DNA from: Ruegeria atlantica
GTDB taxonomy: Bacteria > Pseudomonadota > Alphaproteobacteria > Rhodobacterales > Rhodobacteraceae
Assembly (NCBI RefSeq): GCF_013033965.1
Contig: NZ_WQFE01000008.1
Coordinates: forward strand, 160,407 to 224,406
Length of the DNA stretch: 64,000 nt
Direction: 5' to 3'
Position 1 is the stretch's first letter, and each line of letters begins with the position of its first letter. The position numbers were made by a program, and so were the translations under genes. The notes under the pieces were generated by a model. The model saw nothing but the letters and a program-made list of their open reading frames with translations, did no database searches and had not been told where the DNA came from. This document shows positions 37,107-46,172 of this stretch, piece after piece.

Positions 37107-38036
37107 TTATTCGCCCAGAATTTCTTCGATTTTTGCGAAAGACGCTTTGTCCGTTTCGATCTGCGCGTTCGACGCATCCGGGTCCTGCCAGTAGATCAGC
37201 GCACCGGTTTCTGCGGCCAATGCCTTGGCTTTGTCTGATTGCAGAGCCTTCTGCGCGGCGGCCGTAATTTTTTCGCGCGCATCATCTGGTGTGTCCTTGT
37301 GAACGAACAAACCGTTCCAAAGCGCCAGCGGTAGATCCGGATTAATTTCAACGATCGTGGGTGTGTCCGGCACCAGTGAAATTCGTTCACCGCCGATGCT
37401 GGCTAGAACATTCACCTGATCGAGACAGGGCAGCACCAGTTGAAGCGTGGTGTTGATTACATCCACATCGCCTGAGGCCAGTGTGTTGCAATCCAACGCG
37501 TCAAATGCAGCTTCGCTGGCGAAGTCGAAACCGCTGCTGACCGCCGCCGCAAAGGTCACCTGGGTTGGTGGCAAGACCGAACCAAAATGCCCGAGCGCCA
37601 CGTCGTTTTCTTTGCCATGCGCCACGAGTTCTTCCCAGTTCGAAAACGGCGCGTCTTTGCTGGCTGCAATCACAAAGGGATATGTCAGGAAGATACCGAT
37701 AGGATCAAACGGGTTCGGATTAAGTTCGGGAATGCCAATTTCCGGTCCAATAACTGGCACCCCAATTACGAACGATCCGATCGTGTAGCCGTCCGCCGGG
37801 GCAGTGGCCACTTCTACAGCACCGGGAAACGGTCCACCGCCGCCGCCGGGCTTGTTCACCACTGCCGCAGGAACACCGTACATCGCCTGGAATTCATCCG
37901 CGATCATCCGCGTCAGAACATCTTCCAGATCGCCCGGAGGCCACGGAACCACAAAGGAAACCGGCTTTTCGGGATATTCGGCCAGTGCAGCTGTTGCAGA
38001 AGCTACAAAGGCGGCGGTTGCTAGAAATTTCTTCAT
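37107..38036 (-). CDS. tctC: TctC-family periplasmic substrate-binding protein
   Basis: A 309-residue periplasmic protein with a clear signal peptide (KKFLATAAFVASATAALA, cleavage before EYPEKP). The mature start, YPEKPVSFVVPWPPG, and the PGGGGGPFPG segment are classic for tripartite tricarboxylate receptors. Such proteins bind carboxylates, often aromatic ones in catabolic loci. The ATG at 38036 is preferred over GTG two codons upstream because of GGGAGG spacing. It is the first gene of the leftward operon and divergent from the IclR regulator. Confidence 0.93.
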   Translation of the reverse strand: MKKFLATAAFVASATAALAEYPEKPVSFVVPWPPGDLEDVLTRMIADEFQAMYGVPAAVVNKPGGGGGPFPGAVEVATAPADGYTIGSFVIGVPVIGPEIGIPELNPNPFDPIGIFLTYPFVIAASKDAPFSNWEELVAHGKENDVALGHFGSVLPPTQVTFAAAVSSGFDFASEAAFDALDCNTLASGDVDVINTTLQLVLPCLDQVNVLASIGGERISLVPDTPTIVEINPDLPLALWNGLFVHKDTPDDAREKITAAAQKALQSDKAKALAAETGALIYWQDPDASNAQIETDKASFAKIEEILGE

Positions 38037-38060
38037 TGACACCTCCCAGTGCGTGGTTCA

Positions 38061-38101
38061 TTTATTGAACCGTGTTAACAATAAATATCTTGCTTTGTTA
38101 A
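38061..38101. promoter_or_regulatory. operator candidate between tctC and iclR, shared with hpa promoter
   Basis: Two elements lie here. The first is a 25-bp stretch with TTTATTG and CAATAAA arms and GTTAACAATAAA at its right end (38074-38085). The second is CTTGCTTTGTTAA (38089-38101). Both recur between hpaR and hpaF: GTTAACAATAAA at 40871-40882 and the reverse complement TTAACAAAGCAAG at 40825-40837. A common regulator, HpaR or the IclR protein, is the simplest explanation. Confidence 0.6.
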
Positions 38102-38145
38102 ATTGTATCTGTCAAGTATGTGGTGTGCCTAAGGAGGTATGAAGA

Positions 38146-38991
38146 ATGGGGACTGCCCTTAACGCTCTGAAAATGTTAGAATATTTTTCGAACTCGCAGC
38201 CGGAGATCGGCCTGAGCCAACTTTCTCGGCTGTCAGGAGCCAACAAAGCAACCACGCTCAGGCATCTGCGGGCGTTGGAAGAATTTGGCCTGATCGAGCA
38301 GAATCCGATGTCCAAGTCCTACATGATTGGCCCCGCGGCGCTGCGATTGGCGGCGCTGCGCGAGATTGCCAAACCCGGTTTGGAAGGTGCCCGTTCACAG
38401 ATGCGGTCCGCGATGCAAGTCGTCGGAGAAAGTCTGCACTTATCCCTTCTTGAAAAAGACACGCTCAAAACCGCTCTTGTGGTCGAGACGACGCAACATA
38501 GCGTGCGCGTCAGTCTGGATCCGACCGAGATCATCCCAATAAATGCCACCGCATCGGGTCTGTGCATGTTAAGCTTTGGCCCCACTTTTCTTTTTGAGCG
38601 TCTCGGTTCTGATCCGCTTACCCGCTATACAGACCAGACCCTTACTGACCCGGATACTATTCGTGAGCGAGTCAAGCTGGTCGGTCGCGCAGGATGGGCC
38701 AACAGCAATGGCAGCTACGAGGATGGCGTTTATGGCTTTGCCTCGCCGATCTTTGGTATCGACCAAATCGCAATCGGAACAATAGCGATCGCCGTTCCCG
38801 AAAGCCGTGCCACTAGCGAACGGCTGCCAGCCATCTTGAGTTCTCTTCACACACTTACGCATGAGCTGACCGCAAACTTTGGCGGCCAGATACCCGAGAC
38901 ATTTCCAACCGAATTCCACCCGCGACAGGCAGTGGACTCAATACCCGGAGAACCCCGAAATGAAAGATTCCAACTTTCTGAAGGAAAATAA
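38146..38991 (+). CDS. IclR-family transcriptional regulator
   Basis: A 281-residue regulator: N-terminal winged helix-turn-helix (SQLSRLSGANKATTLRHLRA) and a C-terminal IclR effector domain. IclR proteins commonly control aromatic-acid catabolism. It is divergent from the tctCBA-ALDH-Tm-1 operon, and its 3' end overlaps the transaminase gene by 32 bases, so those are the likely targets. A strong AAGGAGG site precedes the ATG. Confidence 0.9.
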   Translation: MGTALNALKMLEYFSNSQPEIGLSQLSRLSGANKATTLRHLRALEEFGLIEQNPMSKSYMIGPAALRLAALREIAKPGLEGARSQMRSAMQVVGESLHLSLLEKDTLKTALVVETTQHSVRVSLDPTEIIPINATASGLCMLSFGPTFLFERLGSDPLTRYTDQTLTDPDTIRERVKLVGRAGWANSNGSYEDGVYGFASPIFGIDQIAIGTIAIAVPESRATSERLPAILSSLHTLTHELTANFGGQIPETFPTEFHPRQAVDSIPGEPRNERFQLSEGK

Positions 38992-40312
38992 CGCTCGACA
39001 TTTCTGGCATCCAATGGCGCACCCTGCCGACAGCCAGAAGAACCCGCCCACAATCCTGACCGGAGGCGAAGGGGTCAGCATCGTCGATGTTGACGGGCAT
39101 AAGGCCATCGACGCCGTAGGCGGTCTTTGGAACGTAAACCTTGGCTACTCCTGCGAACCAGTCAAACAGGCGATTGCTGATCAGCTGAACGCCCTGCCCT
39201 ATTACTCCACCTTCCGTGGCACCAGCAACGACAAGGCAATTGAGCTGTCATATGAGCTTGCTCAGTTCTTTGCCCCCGATGGGCTGACCCGTGCGTTCTT
39301 CACATCGGGCGGTTCCGATTCAGTTGAGATCGCGCTGAAACTGGCGCGGCAGTATCACAAAGTACGTGGTCAGGAGGGGCGCACCAAATTCATCAGCCTG
39401 AAACAAGGCTACCACGGCACCCATTTCGCCGCCGCCTCGGTAAATGGAAACCAGAAGTTCCGAGCGGCTTATGAGCCGATGATGCCAGGCTGTTTCCATG
39501 TGCCCGCTCCGTGGACTTACCGAAACCCGTTCGATGAGACCGACCCCGAACGTTTGGCGCAGCTCTGCGTCAAAGCGTTGGAAGCAGAAATAACGTTCCA
39601 GGGCGCGAACACCGTCGCCGCTTTCATCATGGAACCCGTTCTTGGCGCCGGCGGCGTGATCCCGCCGCACAAAAGCTTCATGCCCATGGTGCGCGACGTC
39701 TGCTCGAAACACGGCATTCTTCTGATATCGGACGAGATCATCACCGCCTTTGGCCGAACCGGCAGCGAAAGCGGCGCTCGGCATTGGGGTGTGCAGCCCG
39801 ACATCATGACCACCGCCAAGGCAATCACCAATGGATACTTCCCGTTTGGTGCGGCCATGATCTCGGGCGCAGTCGCCGAGGTGTTTGAAAGTGACACCAC
39901 AGGCAAGGCGTCAGTTGATCAGGGTTATACCTATTCCGGCCACCCGGTCGGCGCGGCAGCCGCTTTGGCGGCCCTGTCGGAAATCAACCGCCTGCGGGTC
40001 TGGGAAAATGCGTCCGCTCGTGGGGATGAATTGTTCGCCGGTCTGAAAAAGCTGGCCGAGAAATACGACGCGATTGGCGACGTGCGCGGCGGCGAGGGTC
40101 TGATGTGCGCGCTGGAACTGGTGTCAGACCGTGCCACCAAAGCACCTATCGCCAGACATCTGCCGTTGCAGGTCCAGAAGGCAGCCTACGAAGATGGCGT
40201 GATGGTCCGTGTATCGGGCAACAACATCATCCTGTCGCCGCCTCTGATCATCACATCTGACAATGTTTCCAAGATCCTGTCGGCACTCGATACCGGTCTG
40301 GCAAGTCTCTAA
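38960..40312 (+). CDS. class III (omega-amino acid:pyruvate type) aminotransferase
   Basis: A 450-residue PLP-dependent aminotransferase of class III. It has the SGGSDSVEIALK cofactor region, QGYHGTHFAAASV, the Asp motif LLISDEIITAFGRTG and the PLP lysine in TTAKAITNGYFP. Relatives convert omega-amino acids, taurine or amines to aldehydes using pyruvate. The ATG at 38960 lies inside the IclR gene's 3' end, preceded by GGAG; the longer frame from 38879 has no homology upstream of this point. A partner aldehyde dehydrogenase is in the divergent operon. Confidence 0.88.
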   Translation: MKDSNFLKENNARHFWHPMAHPADSQKNPPTILTGGEGVSIVDVDGHKAIDAVGGLWNVNLGYSCEPVKQAIADQLNALPYYSTFRGTSNDKAIELSYELAQFFAPDGLTRAFFTSGGSDSVEIALKLARQYHKVRGQEGRTKFISLKQGYHGTHFAAASVNGNQKFRAAYEPMMPGCFHVPAPWTYRNPFDETDPERLAQLCVKALEAEITFQGANTVAAFIMEPVLGAGGVIPPHKSFMPMVRDVCSKHGILLISDEIITAFGRTGSESGARHWGVQPDIMTTAKAITNGYFPFGAAMISGAVAEVFESDTTGKASVDQGYTYSGHPVGAAAALAALSEINRLRVWENASARGDELFAGLKKLAEKYDAIGDVRGGEGLMCALELVSDRATKAPIARHLPLQVQKAAYEDGVMVRVSGNNIILSPPLIITSDNVSKILSALDTGLASL

Positions 40313-40319
40313 CCGCCGC

Positions 40320-40350
40320 TCTGACCCTGATCTGCAAGGCCGGGGTCAGA
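40320..40350. terminator. bidirectional hairpin between aminotransferase and hpaR
   Basis: TCTGACCC and GGGTCAGA form an 8-bp stem with a 15-base loop, followed on the plus strand by CTTTTAC. It sits between two convergent genes and overlaps the hpaR stop, consistent with a terminator serving the aminotransferase. Confidence 0.55.
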
Positions 40351-40786
40351 CTTTTACGGCCTGCAACTCCTCAAGGAGGTCCAGCAGGTGATCCAGCTTT
40401 TCGCGTCCCATCTGCGCCTCGATATTACTGGTGATCGCCAAAGACGTCGCGAGGTTATCCGCAAGAATCCTACGCCCGTCATCCGTAATCTTCACCATAG
40501 TGCGGCGCTTGTCCTGGCTATCTTGACGGCGGGTGATCTGGCCTTCGGCCTCCATCGTGCGCAGAATGCGCGTCAGACTGGGCAACAGCAGACATGCCTC
40601 GTTGGCGATGGCACTTTGTTCGACTTCGCCCAATTCGTCCAAAACACGCAGGATGCGCCATTTTTGTTCGGTCAGCTGAATGCCCTGCAGCATATCCCGG
40701 ATCGGGGCCATAACGGTTTCGCGCGCGCGCAGCAAAGCAATCGGAAGGGATCGAGACGTGCTCTGGGTGTGGCTTTGAGTGTTCAT
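40346..40786 (-). CDS. hpaR: HpaR, MarR-family repressor of homoprotocatechuate degradation
   Basis: A 146-residue MarR-family protein closely matching HpaR: SLPIALLRARETVMAP at the start, LTEQKWRILRVLDELGEVEQ, LLLPSLTRILRTMEAEGQI and KRRTMVKITDDGRR. In known systems HpaR represses the homoprotocatechuate genes until the aromatic acid is present. It is divergent from hpaF, and the shared promoter region holds repeats that could be its operator. Confidence 0.88.
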   Translation of the reverse strand: MNTQSHTQSTSRSLPIALLRARETVMAPIRDMLQGIQLTEQKWRILRVLDELGEVEQSAIANEACLLLPSLTRILRTMEAEGQITRRQDSQDKRRTMVKITDDGRRILADNLATSLAITSNIEAQMGREKLDHLLDLLEELQAVKV

Positions 40787-40840
40787 ATCCGACTTCTAGA
40801 GTTCCAATTCGGGAATTGCAAAGATTAACAAAGCAAGCTC

Positions 40841-40882
40841 TTGACGAGCGTAGCGCAATTTACTAAACATGTTAACAATAAA
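40841..40882 (+). promoter_or_regulatory. hpa operon promoter with overlapping operator
   Basis: TTGACG at 40841-40846 is a good -35 element; a weak -10 (TAAACA, 40864-40869, 17-base spacer) follows. The 24-bp element beginning TTTACTAAAC and ending GTTAACAATAAA (40859-40882) overlaps the -10 and runs up to the AAGGAGG site of hpaF. This is the layout expected for a repressor-controlled promoter. Confidence 0.55.
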
Positions 40883-40891
40883 GGAGGAGAC

Positions 40892-41290
40892 ATGCCACAT
40901 TTCCACGTCGAATACTCCGGCAATCTGGACGATCGTGTCGACATGGGTGGCTTGTGCGAGTGCATTCGCGCGACGGCGGTGGAGATAGATACCTTCCCCT
41001 TGCCAGGCATTCGTGTCCGCGCCATCCGCGCTGACCACTATGCGATCGCCGACGGCAACCCAGACCATGGCTTCATCGATATCTCGATACGCCTGCGTGG
41101 CGGCCGCCCTGATGACGTCAAGCACGATGCCACACAGCGCATTTTTGCGGCAGTCAATGCTTATCTGGCACCCGCCTTGTCACAATACTCGATCGCGCTG
41201 TCGCTTGAGATGCGCGACATCGACCCAGACCTTTCGCCCAAGACCGGCACGATCCGAGAACACTTGAGCGCGACCACGCAGGAGACCTGA
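40892..41290 (+). CDS. hpaF: 5-carboxymethyl-2-hydroxymuconate isomerase
   Basis: A 132-residue protein of the CHM isomerase family, related to tautomerases. It converts the enol product of the HpaE step to the 2-oxo isomer in homoprotocatechuate meta cleavage. The ATG at 40892, after AAGGAGGAG, makes Pro the second residue (MPHFHVEYS), as needed for the N-terminal proline base after Met removal; this decides the start over the longer frame from 40841. First gene of the hpa run. Confidence 0.9.
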   Translation: MPHFHVEYSGNLDDRVDMGGLCECIRATAVEIDTFPLPGIRVRAIRADHYAIADGNPDHGFIDISIRLRGGRPDDVKHDATQRIFAAVNAYLAPALSQYSIALSLEMRDIDPDLSPKTGTIREHLSATTQET

Positions 41291-41293
41291 AGC

Positions 41294-42802
41294 ATGAGTG
41301 CACTGGACACAAATATCGAGAAACTAGCGGGATTCTTGGCGCGGTTCAAAGAGACGGGTATCAAGAACCGCATCGCAGGTGAGGATCGGGACGGCGCTGC
41401 AGGCGTGTTCCGGTCCACATCACCGGTAGACAAGTCAGTGATTTGCGATGTCGCGCATGGTACCGCCGATGATATCGATGCAGCGGCCAAGGCCGCCCAT
41501 GCCGCATTCGCCGATTGGCGCGACATGCCCGCAACCCAGCGTCGCCGCGTTCTGCTGAACGTAGCCGAAGCCATCGAGGCGCGCGCCGAGGAAATCGCCC
41601 TGTGCGAATGCTGGGATACTGGACAAACCCTGCGGTTCATGTCCAAAGCAGCACTGCGCGGGGCCGAGAACTTCCGCTATTTCGCCGATCAGGTGGTCCA
41701 GGCCCGCGATGGCCAGCATCTGAAGTCGCCTACGCTGATGAATATAACCACCCGCGTGCCGATCGGCCCGGTGGGCGTGATCACCCCTTGGAACACACCG
41801 TTCATGCTGTCGACTTGGAAAACAGCTCCGGCACTGGCCGCCGGTTGCACTGTGGTTCATAAACCGGCCGAGGACAGCCCCCTTACTGCGCGTCTGCTCG
41901 TAGAAATCGCCGAAGAGGCCGGCTTGCCCAAAGGAGTGCTGAATACGGTTAACGGGTTTGGCCCTGATGCGGGCAAGGCGCTAACCGAGCACCCACTGAT
42001 CAAGGCCATCGCTTTTGTCGGCGAAAGCCGCACCGGGTCGATCATCACCAAACAGGGTGCCGATACGCTCAAGCGTATGCATCTGGAGCTTGGAGGCAAG
42101 AACCCGGTCATCGTTTTTGATGACGCCGATCTGGACCGGGCGCTGGATGCAGTGATCTTCATGATCTACTCAATCAATGGCGAGCGCTGCACCTCTTCTT
42201 CACGCCTGCTGATCCATGACACGATCAAGGAAAAGTTCGAGGCCAAACTGATTGAACGGGTAAACAACATCAAGGTCGGCCACCCGCTGGACCCTGCGAC
42301 CGAGATCGGCCCGCTTGTGACCGAGGAACACTACAACAAGGTAACCAGCTATTTTGACATCGCCAAAGAGGATGGTGCGACCGTGGCAGCCGGCGGCGTC
42401 AAAGTGGGTGACGAGGGCTACTTCGTTCGCCCGACCCTGTTCACCAATGCCACAAACCAGATGCGCATCGCGCGTGAGGAGATCTTTGGCCCGGTTCTCA
42501 CCTCCATCCCCTTTTCGACCGAGGAAGAAGCGTTGGAGATCGCCAATGACACGCCTTATGGACTAACCGGCTACGTTTGGACCAGCGATCTGACGCGCGC
42601 GTTGCGTTTTACAGACAAGCTCGAAGCCGGAATGATCTGGGTGAACTCAGAAAACGTCCGCCACCTGCCGACACCCTTTGGCGGCGTTAAGGCCTCTGGC
42701 ATTGGTCGTGACGGCGGCGACTGGTCGTTCGAGTTCTACATGGAACAGAAACACGTCGGATTTGCTACTGGCCAACACAAGATCGTGCAGCTGGGCAAGT
42801 AA
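41294..42802 (+). CDS. hpaE: 5-carboxymethyl-2-hydroxymuconic semialdehyde dehydrogenase
   Basis: A 502-residue NAD-dependent aldehyde dehydrogenase that oxidises the ring-cleavage semialdehyde. The catalytic Cys is in NGERCTSSSRLL, the Glu in [17 protein letters not shown], and VITPWNTPFML is the cofactor segment. CTSSSR following NGER is characteristic of the HpaE subgroup. It begins three bases after hpaF and follows a GGAGA site. Confidence 0.92.
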   Translation: MSALDTNIEKLAGFLARFKETGIKNRIAGEDRDGAAGVFRSTSPVDKSVICDVAHGTADDIDAAAKAAHAAFADWRDMPATQRRRVLLNVAEAIEARAEEIALCECWDTGQTLRFMSKAALRGAENFRYFADQVVQARDGQHLKSPTLMNITTRVPIGPVGVITPWNTPFMLSTWKTAPALAAGCTVVHKPAEDSPLTARLLVEIAEEAGLPKGVLNTVNGFGPDAGKALTEHPLIKAIAFVGESRTGSIITKQGADTLKRMHLELGGKNPVIVFDDADLDRALDAVIFMIYSINGERCTSSSRLLIHDTIKEKFEAKLIERVNNIKVGHPLDPATEIGPLVTEEHYNKVTSYFDIAKEDGATVAAGGVKVGDEGYFVRPTLFTNATNQMRIAREEIFGPVLTSIPFSTEEEALEIANDTPYGLTGYVWTSDLTRALRFTDKLEAGMIWVNSENVRHLPTPFGGVKASGIGRDGGDWSFEFYMEQKHVGFATGQHKIVQLGK

Positions 42803-42910
42803 TCCAGATTCTGCGGTATCCCAACAGTGGGCCGCACATCGAACTAAGTTAGGATACGCGCAAACACCTATGGTTCAGAATACCCGTTTTGGGTCTGACC
42901 AAATGTCGTC

Positions 42911-42940
42911 CGACCGCCCGCCCTCCCTTCGAGGCGGTCG
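42911..42940 (+). promoter_or_regulatory. stem-loop in the hpaE-hpaD spacer
   Basis: CGACCGCC and GGCGGTCG pair as a perfect 8-bp stem around a 14-base loop, in the only long gap (167 bases) of the hpa run. No T-run follows, so it may be an mRNA-stability or processing element rather than a terminator. Confidence 0.4.
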
Positions 42941-42969
42941 AACGCCACCTTTCATAAGGAGGAATTGTC

Positions 42970-43812
42970 ATGGGGAAGATCGTACAGGCCGCAAAGATCA
43001 CGCATGTGCCAAGCATCTGGATGTCCCACACAATGCCCAAGTACAAAGGTATCCGGCAACCTGCTATTGATGGATACGCGCGCTTGCGTCAGGACGCGAT
43101 TGACCGCAGCGTCGATACGTTCATCATTTTCGACACGCATTGGATCACCAATCAAGGCTTTCACCTTAACGCCAAGAACCACCATAAAGGCCGGTTCATC
43201 AGCCACGAGCTGCCGCATATGCTGGCGGATATGGAATTCGATTATCGCGGTGACCCAGAGCTTGCGAACAGCATTCTGGACGTGATGAAGGAACGCGGCG
43301 AACGCGCACTGGGGCATGCCCAGCCCGATCTGGGCATGGAATATGGTACGCTGCTGCCGATGCATTTCATCAACGACGGCGTCAATGCTCGGGTGCTGCC
43401 GGTGGCGGTCAACCAGTTTTCCTCAATTGCCGAAAACCGTGTCTGGGGCGAGGCCATCGCAGAAGGCATCCGGCGTTCGGATCGTAATGTCTCGATCCTG
43501 GCATCCGGCTCACTGAGTCACGATTTCACGCCAAACGAACGCTCAGTCGATGGGTTGAATGCGGTCAATGGCGAATTCAACCGTCAGATGGATCTCCGTG
43601 TATTGGAGCTTTGGGAACAAGGGCGATTTGAAGAATTCCTCGAACTCCTGCCCGACTACGCCAAGAAATGTACAGGCGAATGCGCGATGAACGACACCGC
43701 GCTGCTGTTCGGAGCTCTGGGCTGGGGCAGCTACCAAGGCGAAATCGATATCTACACGCCCTATTTCGGAAGCTCTGGAACGGGTCAGGCAAACATCAGC
43801 TTTTCGGTCTGA
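42970..43812 (+). CDS. hpaD: 3,4-dihydroxyphenylacetate 2,3-dioxygenase (LigB type)
   Basis: A 280-residue extradiol dioxygenase of the LigB/type III family that opens the homoprotocatechuate ring. Candidate iron ligands are in IWMSHTMPKY, IFDTHWITNQ and the acidic SGSLSHDF region near the middle. Size matches HpaD/HpcB. An AAGGAGG site precedes the ATG. It is the signature enzyme of this meta-cleavage pathway. Confidence 0.92.
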   Translation: MGKIVQAAKITHVPSIWMSHTMPKYKGIRQPAIDGYARLRQDAIDRSVDTFIIFDTHWITNQGFHLNAKNHHKGRFISHELPHMLADMEFDYRGDPELANSILDVMKERGERALGHAQPDLGMEYGTLLPMHFINDGVNARVLPVAVNQFSSIAENRVWGEAIAEGIRRSDRNVSILASGSLSHDFTPNERSVDGLNAVNGEFNRQMDLRVLELWEQGRFEEFLELLPDYAKKCTGECAMNDTALLFGALGWGSYQGEIDIYTPYFGSSGTGQANISFSV

Positions 43813-43836
43813 GACCGAGACACAGGAACCATCAGA

Positions 43837-45318
43837 ATGTCAGAGCTTCGTCTCAACGATCCTTCTTTGCTAGTTCAGGCAGCCAAAGTAGGAACCAATT
43901 GGATCGGCATAGCCGACATGACGGATACAATCGACGTCACCAACCCGGCTACGGGTGAGGTAATCGGCAAAGTTCCCAATCTGGGGGCCGAAGAAACCGC
44001 TATCGCCATCGCCGAAGCGCAGACCGCTCAGAAAGCGTGGGCCGCGCGCACAGCCAAAGAGCGCAGCCAGATTCTGCGGCGCTGGTATGACCTGATGATG
44101 GAGAATCAGGACGATCTGGGCGCCATACTTACCGCCGAGCAGGGCAAACCGCTGGCCGAAGCCAAGGGTGAGATTGCCTATGGGGCCAGTTTCATCGAGT
44201 GGTTCGCCGAAGAGGCGCGTCGCGCTTATGGCGACGTGACGCCCGGCCATGCGCCGGACAAGCGGATCGTCACCATAAAACAGCCCATCGGAGTCGTGGC
44301 CGCGATCACGCCATGGAACTTCCCTAATGCCATGATCACACGCAAGGCCGGCCCGGCCCTTGCCGCAGGCTGTTCGATGGTTCTGAAACCTGCCAGCCAG
44401 ACGCCCTTCTCTGCCATCGCACTGGCAGTTCTGGCTGATCGGGCAGGTCTGCCGGACGGGTTGTTCTCGGTCCTGACCGGATCAGCGCGCGGGATCGGCG
44501 GCGAGATGACGTCCAGCAAGGTCGTACAGAAGCTGACCTTTACAGGATCGACCGAGATCGGCGCGCTGCTTTATGCGCAATGTGCTCCTACGATCAAGAA
44601 ACTGGGGTTGGAGCTGGGCGGCAACGCGCCGTTCATCGTGTTCGACGATGCCGATCTGGATGCCGCCGTCGAAGGCGCCGTTATCGCCAAGTTCCGCAAC
44701 AACGGTCAGACCTGCGTCTGCGCCAACCGCATTTATGTGCAAGCCGGTGTGTATGACGCCTTTGCCGAAAAGCTGGCCGCGAAGGTGGCGGCCCTTCCAA
44801 CTGGGAACGGGTTTGACGAGGGCATCATTTTTGGTCCCCTGATCGATCAGGCCGCCGTGGAAAAAGTGACCGAACATGTCGCTGACGCCACGGCCAAAGG
44901 CGCAACTGTAACCCTTGGCGGCAAGGCCCACGAATTGGGCGGCATCTTCTTTGAACCCACTATTCTGACCGGCGTGACATCGGAAATGGCCGTGGCTACA
45001 GAAGAAACCTTTGGCCCTGTTGCACCCCTGTTCAAATTTGACACCGAAGATGAGGTCGTCGCGGCGGCCAACGACACTGAATTCGGCCTCGCCTCATATT
45101 TCTATTCCCGTGATCTGGCCCGCGTCTGGCGCGTGTCTGAGGCGCTGGAATATGGCATGGTCGGGATAAATACCGGGCTGATCTCAACCGCCGAAGCGCC
45201 ATTTGGCGGGGTTAAGATGTCCGGCTTGGGCCGCGAGGGATCGCGCCACGGGCTCGATGACTTCATGGAACTGAAATATCTGTGCATGGGTGGCATTAAC
45301 GCCGCCGAGGAGGCCTGA
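43837..45318 (+). CDS. gabD: succinate-semialdehyde dehydrogenase
   Basis: A 493-residue aldehyde dehydrogenase of the succinate-semialdehyde branch: [34 protein letters not shown] with the catalytic Glu, and [15 protein letters not shown] with the catalytic Cys. HpaI releases succinate semialdehyde and pyruvate, so this enzyme completes the route to succinate. It begins 24 bases after hpaD with an AGGA site, and its TGA overlaps the hpaG start (TGATG). Confidence 0.9.
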   Translation: MSELRLNDPSLLVQAAKVGTNWIGIADMTDTIDVTNPATGEVIGKVPNLGAEETAIAIAEAQTAQKAWAARTAKERSQILRRWYDLMMENQDDLGAILTAEQGKPLAEAKGEIAYGASFIEWFAEEARRAYGDVTPGHAPDKRIVTIKQPIGVVAAITPWNFPNAMITRKAGPALAAGCSMVLKPASQTPFSAIALAVLADRAGLPDGLFSVLTGSARGIGGEMTSSKVVQKLTFTGSTEIGALLYAQCAPTIKKLGLELGGNAPFIVFDDADLDAAVEGAVIAKFRNNGQTCVCANRIYVQAGVYDAFAEKLAAKVAALPTGNGFDEGIIFGPLIDQAAVEKVTEHVADATAKGATVTLGGKAHELGGIFFEPTILTGVTSEMAVATEETFGPVAPLFKFDTEDEVVAAANDTEFGLASYFYSRDLARVWRVSEALEYGMVGINTGLISTAEAPFGGVKMSGLGREGSRHGLDDFMELKYLCMGGINAAEEA

Positions 45319-46172
45319 TGCGTTTTTCAACTTACACCGCCAAAGGAGCAACCTATTTCGGTGCCATCACCGATGACGGTGCAATTGCGCTGAACGACGC
45401 GTTCCCCGATCACGGCAGTCTCTACGAGGTAATCGCCGCAGGCGCGTTCGAAAAACTGGCCGAGCATGCCGCAGGCCGCGAAGTGACCCACAGGGAATTC
45501 ACTTACGAAATGGTGATGCCAGATGTTCGTCGTATTCTGTGCGTCGGTGTAAACTTCCCGGACCGCAACGCGGAATACAAGGATGGTAGCGAGCAACCGA
45601 AGTATATGTCGCTGTTTCCGCGTTTTGCCAGCGGATTCACCGGACACGACCGCCCGCTAATCCGTCCTCCGGAAAACCACACGTTGGATTATGAGGGCGA
45701 GGTCGCTATCGTTATCGGGAAGTCCGGTCGCCGCATTGCACAAGCAGATGCCTATGACCATATCGCAGCCCTGACATTGTGTAACGAAGGCACAATCCGC
45801 GACTGGGTGCGCCATGCAAAGTTCAACGTCACGCAAGGAAAAAACTGGGACAATTCCGGTTCCATCGGTCCGTGGCTGGTGCCTTTTACCGATGCAGCCC
45901 AGCTAGACGACGCGCGCATTCAGACCCATGTGAATGGCGAGTTGCGCCAAGACGACACTCTGAACCGCATGATGTTCCCGATCCGGCGCGAGATCGAATA
46001 CATCTCGACCTTTATGACATTGCAGCCTGGCGACATCATCGTCACTGGTACGCCCACCGGGGCAGGGGCGCGTTTCGATCCACCGAAATACCTGGCGCCC
46101 GGCGATGTGGTCGAGGTGTCGGTTGAAGGCATCGGCACACTGCGCAACACAGTTGAGGACGAACAGGTATGA
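45318..46172 (+). CDS. hpaG: fumarylacetoacetate hydrolase-family decarboxylase/isomerase
   Basis: A 284-residue protein of the FAH family. Metal-ligand residues are visible in HTLDYEGEVAIVIGK and in the TLCNEGTIRDWVRH region; ITVTGTPTGAG-like IIVTGTPTGAGA lies near the C-terminus. In enteric bacteria HpaG is a fused double-domain enzyme (about 430 residues) doing both decarboxylation and isomerisation. Here there is one domain only, so it must do both steps, or a second copy lies elsewhere. The symbol is assigned from context. Overlaps hpaH by 4 bases. Confidence 0.82.
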   Translation: MRFSTYTAKGATYFGAITDDGAIALNDAFPDHGSLYEVIAAGAFEKLAEHAAGREVTHREFTYEMVMPDVRRILCVGVNFPDRNAEYKDGSEQPKYMSLFPRFASGFTGHDRPLIRPPENHTLDYEGEVAIVIGKSGRRIAQADAYDHIAALTLCNEGTIRDWVRHAKFNVTQGKNWDNSGSIGPWLVPFTDAAQLDDARIQTHVNGELRQDDTLNRMMFPIRREIEYISTFMTLQPGDIIVTGTPTGAGARFDPPKYLAPGDVVEVSVEGIGTLRNTVEDEQV

